From Trichaptum fuscoviolaceum (Eukaryota; Basidiomycota; Agaricomycetes; Hymenochaetales; Trichaptaceae), in NCBI GenBank assembly GCA_910574455.1, contig CAJSYZ010000003.1, forward strand, positions 5,021,250 through 5,085,249: a DNA stretch of 64,000 nucleotides, given 5' to 3'. Each line of letters opens with the position of its first letter. The stretch's first letter is position 1. Positions 61,801-64,000 of the stretch are shown one piece after another. The notes under the pieces were generated by a model. That model was not told the DNA's origin. It saw nothing but the letters and a program-made list of their open reading frames with translations, and searched no databases. The translations under genes and the position numbers were made by a program.

Positions 61801-62529
61801 GCTCAGGGAGCAATGTTCGCACTTTTGGCTTTGAAGTGAGTTAGATTGACCAGATTCTTGCGAAAAGGTACTGATTGACCTGTAAGCACGTCTATCGTTC
61901 CAGAGGAGTCAGGGGGTTCAGCTAGTAGGTCAGATTCCAAGCGGGGGGCAGTTAATAAAGGTGCTATAATTGGCGGAGTCACTGCTGCAGCTGGAGTCAT
62001 TGCTGGGGCAGTATTTCTCCTACGCTATCGTCAGACTCGATTGAAGCACGCCGCTCGAAAAATCATTGATCCTTTAGTATTTTCTCCCGGATCAATAGCG
62101 AATCCACCACCAGGCACTATAGTGCAAGTGAAGAGTCAAAGAGCTGCAGAGGATGTACCTTCTAATTCACCGTCGTATAGTAAGCCATTCCTTTCGAGTC
62201 TAATGTCGATATATGGCTTAAAACGAGTCACAGATACTTTATTGCCTCTTGAATACCCGCTATCGACTACGGCATTGCGGGAGAAGCAGGCACTCTCATC
62301 GGAAAGCCGTGATTTGAGTGTCCCCACTGGCGTCCCCAATACCCCTGAGGCCTCGATTATGAGAGGAGGCACCCAAGATCCAGGCGATGCTCAGCAAAGT
62401 GACCTCCCCATTCTGAGGAGAGAGATAGAAGACTTTAGAAGGACCCTACAGGTTATGAGGACCATTGTGTTCGAACAAGAACAAAGGACATCTGAGGCAC
62501 CTCCTTCATATGACTATAGATCAGAGTAG
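58868..62529 (+). CDS. Membrane-anchored glutaminase A-like protein (DUF5127/DUF4965/DUF1793)
   Basis: About 17 exons; the main ones resolve in phase (for example 58868-59080, 59140-59322, 59382-59484). A signal peptide (LFSFCTVFFIVFALAQ) is followed by GtaA-type blocks: YLMLMG-like VDGTPYMLMGIDTTG, QSMPFSYYYLSFTSNSS, VNAVDVIYAASPIYLYLNPE, EHDQGIEQSGNMLIMAYAHA, NQSNLALKGIIGIESMAE and DWMMFTAAFASDNV. After the catalytic region a single membrane helix (GGVTAAAGVIAGAVFLL) and a cytosolic tail of about 170 residues follow. Fungal GtaA is a secreted glutaminase; the anchored form is common in basidiomycetes. An apparent frameshift near 59694-59743 is a 49-nt intron. The intron at 61538-61588 has a GC donor. 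The stop codon is the first three bases of an inserted transposable element. Confidence 0.88.
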
Positions 62530-63081
62530 TGTCCCTAAGAGGTCGGGTCAGGCCAGGTTGGGGGTATATTTGGTCCGACCCCGACCTGACCAGGTCAGAA
62601 ATTTGGCTGAAAAGCTTGACCTCGACCTTGACCTACTCTGACCCGTAGGTCAAGGTCAAGGTAGGTCAGGTCAAAGGTCAGCCTGGGCCGACTCCCTTCT
62701 GACCTATAATACTAAATGTACAAAAATAATATTCTAATCTGAGATGTCTGCGTAAGCTAAGTGGCATACATCTATATTAAGTTATTAGAGACGATTTTGG
62801 GGTCTTAGTAGATATAGAATTCTAAAGATTTGGCCCTTAAACATGGTCAAATATGTACAAAAGGTGTAGCGTACTGCCATTTTAGGTATCTTAAGTGTCT
62901 ACCGGTCGACCCGGGTCAGGTCGGGTCAAAGTAGGTCGGGTTCTGACAAGATTGCCCCGACCTGCAACCTGACCTGCCGCTGACTTGGCCTGACCCGGCC
63001 CAAGTGAACCCTTGACCTACGGGTCAGGTCAGTGGTCGGCCCGGGTCAATTTAGGTCTGACCTGACCTATTAGGGACGCTA
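62527..63081. mobile_element. Second GGGTC-rich hAT-type element (555 bp) in the glutaminase 3' end
   Basis: Ends TAGTGTCCCTAA... and ...TTAGGGACGCTA form imperfect inverted repeats. The 8-bp duplication GATCAGAG flanks it at 62519-62526 and 63082-63089. Subterminal arrays of GGTCAGGTC/GACCTGACC words surround an AT-rich core, the same plan as the element at 50346. It is non-coding. Insertion is at the end of the glutaminase reading frame. Confidence 0.9.
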
Positions 63082-63089
63082 GATCAGAG

Positions 63090-64000
63090 GATAACGCTAG
63101 GATTTAATGCCTATTTACCCCTATTGTAAGCAGTACGAAATCTCTGACATTATTAAGAGTGGGTAAATTTACATTGTTTCAAAGTTCTCGAGTTTGCGTA
63201 ACTGCTTGTGTTCCATTTGTTGGACTGATTTAGCCAGGTAACATATTGATTATATTGCAAATTAAGTAGTATATATTTATATCTATTTCTGGCTATACGA
63301 ATATCGATAGACATCATTAACCGGGCCAAGTTACAAGTACAGAGCACCCGGGACAACTGGACTAGTAAGTAGTGACATCATGATACTAGTACGACTTGCA
63401 GTACATACCAAGCGTTGCTTACGTCATCCGTTAGTAGGTCTTCCACGCTGGGTATTTTTTTCTTGCCGTTCTCCGACGCTTTCTTAACTACTAGCTCAGA
63501 ACTACTTTTGTTGGTCACTCTCGCACTTTCACCGGAGATTGATTACCGAAATCTAACGATGAAAGTACAAATACTTCAGGTGAGAGGACGTGCTTTCAAA
63601 AGCACTCCGAAATCTGTTGTCACCGGCTTGGTAGGTTCCACGATAAGCCTTGCTTGAACCTGAGCTCTTTGAAGTCATCGTGGTTGAATCACCCGATTAT
63701 TCTTCAGAGGTAAGACAAGTCCCTCTCCATGAGTATATTAAATAATTAGTACGCACTGTTACTCTAGACGTATATCGGCAATGATACGTCCCAGTGTTCA
63801 TCCTCTTCGGCTCTTCGAGCAATGTCATTATCGTACATAAGTTTCCTTCTGCTCGTCAATCTAATCACATTCTCTGTGGATAGGGCCTTACTATGGGAAT
63901 ATTCCGTTTTGTGAAGGAGCAGGATGACGGGGGCTTCTATCTGTCTGTGTTCTTTTTACGATCCGAGCTGTACTGAGGGCCAAGGAAGGAGAGTACGTTT
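63090..64000. other. Gene-free right end
   Basis: The first bases are the displaced old end of the glutaminase gene. Beyond that there are AT-rich sequence and short random frames; no supported gene. Confidence 0.4.

Noticed and set aside
63415..63657. 80-codon frame near the right end
   Set aside because: Hydrophobic but random-looking, with no splice or start support.

Overview
The window is nuclear DNA from a filamentous basidiomycete, almost certainly an Agaricomycete (mushroom-forming fungus). Supporting features are many introns of about 45-110 nt with GT-AG ends and CTAAC/CTGAC-like branch sites, a DUF6533 membrane protein, several divergent F-box/LRR-like proteins, adenylate-forming reductases, an alpha-1,3-glucan synthase relic and a fungal DUF4965/DUF1793 glutaminase. 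I rebuilt exon structures by hand from splice signals and reading-frame phase. Where the phases close over all exons, the model is well supported.

Layout. 1-14.3 kb: four F-box-like genes, the first cut by the window edge, around one very large gene (4490-9735) for a membrane-anchored coiled-coil protein with a long disordered tail. 14.6-21 kb: housekeeping-type genes, namely a 13-exon AP-4 epsilon-like adaptin, a RidA/YjgF-family protein and a small unknown protein. 22.2-24 kb: a 12-exon DUF6533 seven-helix-type membrane protein. 25.7-29.2 kb: a small helical protein and a 10-exon protein kinase. 29.7-49.9 kb: three paralogous A-T-R adenylate-forming reductases (two on +, one on -) with a second small helical protein and a low-complexity gene between the first two. 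50.3-63.1 kb: a transposon-rich stretch with four terminal-inverted-repeat elements, each bounded by an 8-9 bp target-site duplication, around a dead alpha-1,3-glucan synthase fragment and a membrane-anchored glutaminase A whose stop codon is supplied by one of the elements.

How the parts work together. The three reductases form the only plausible biosynthetic locus. Each should activate a carboxylic acid as its adenylate, load it on a carrier domain and release it reductively with NADPH. No P450, oxidase, transporter or regulator lies beside them, so this looks like a paralog array rather than a full pathway cluster. The third copy has lost a splice donor that the other two keep. A 0.54-kb duplicated piece of the low-complexity gene beside the first reductase shows that the region was rearranged. 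No tRNA, rRNA or CRISPR array was recognised.
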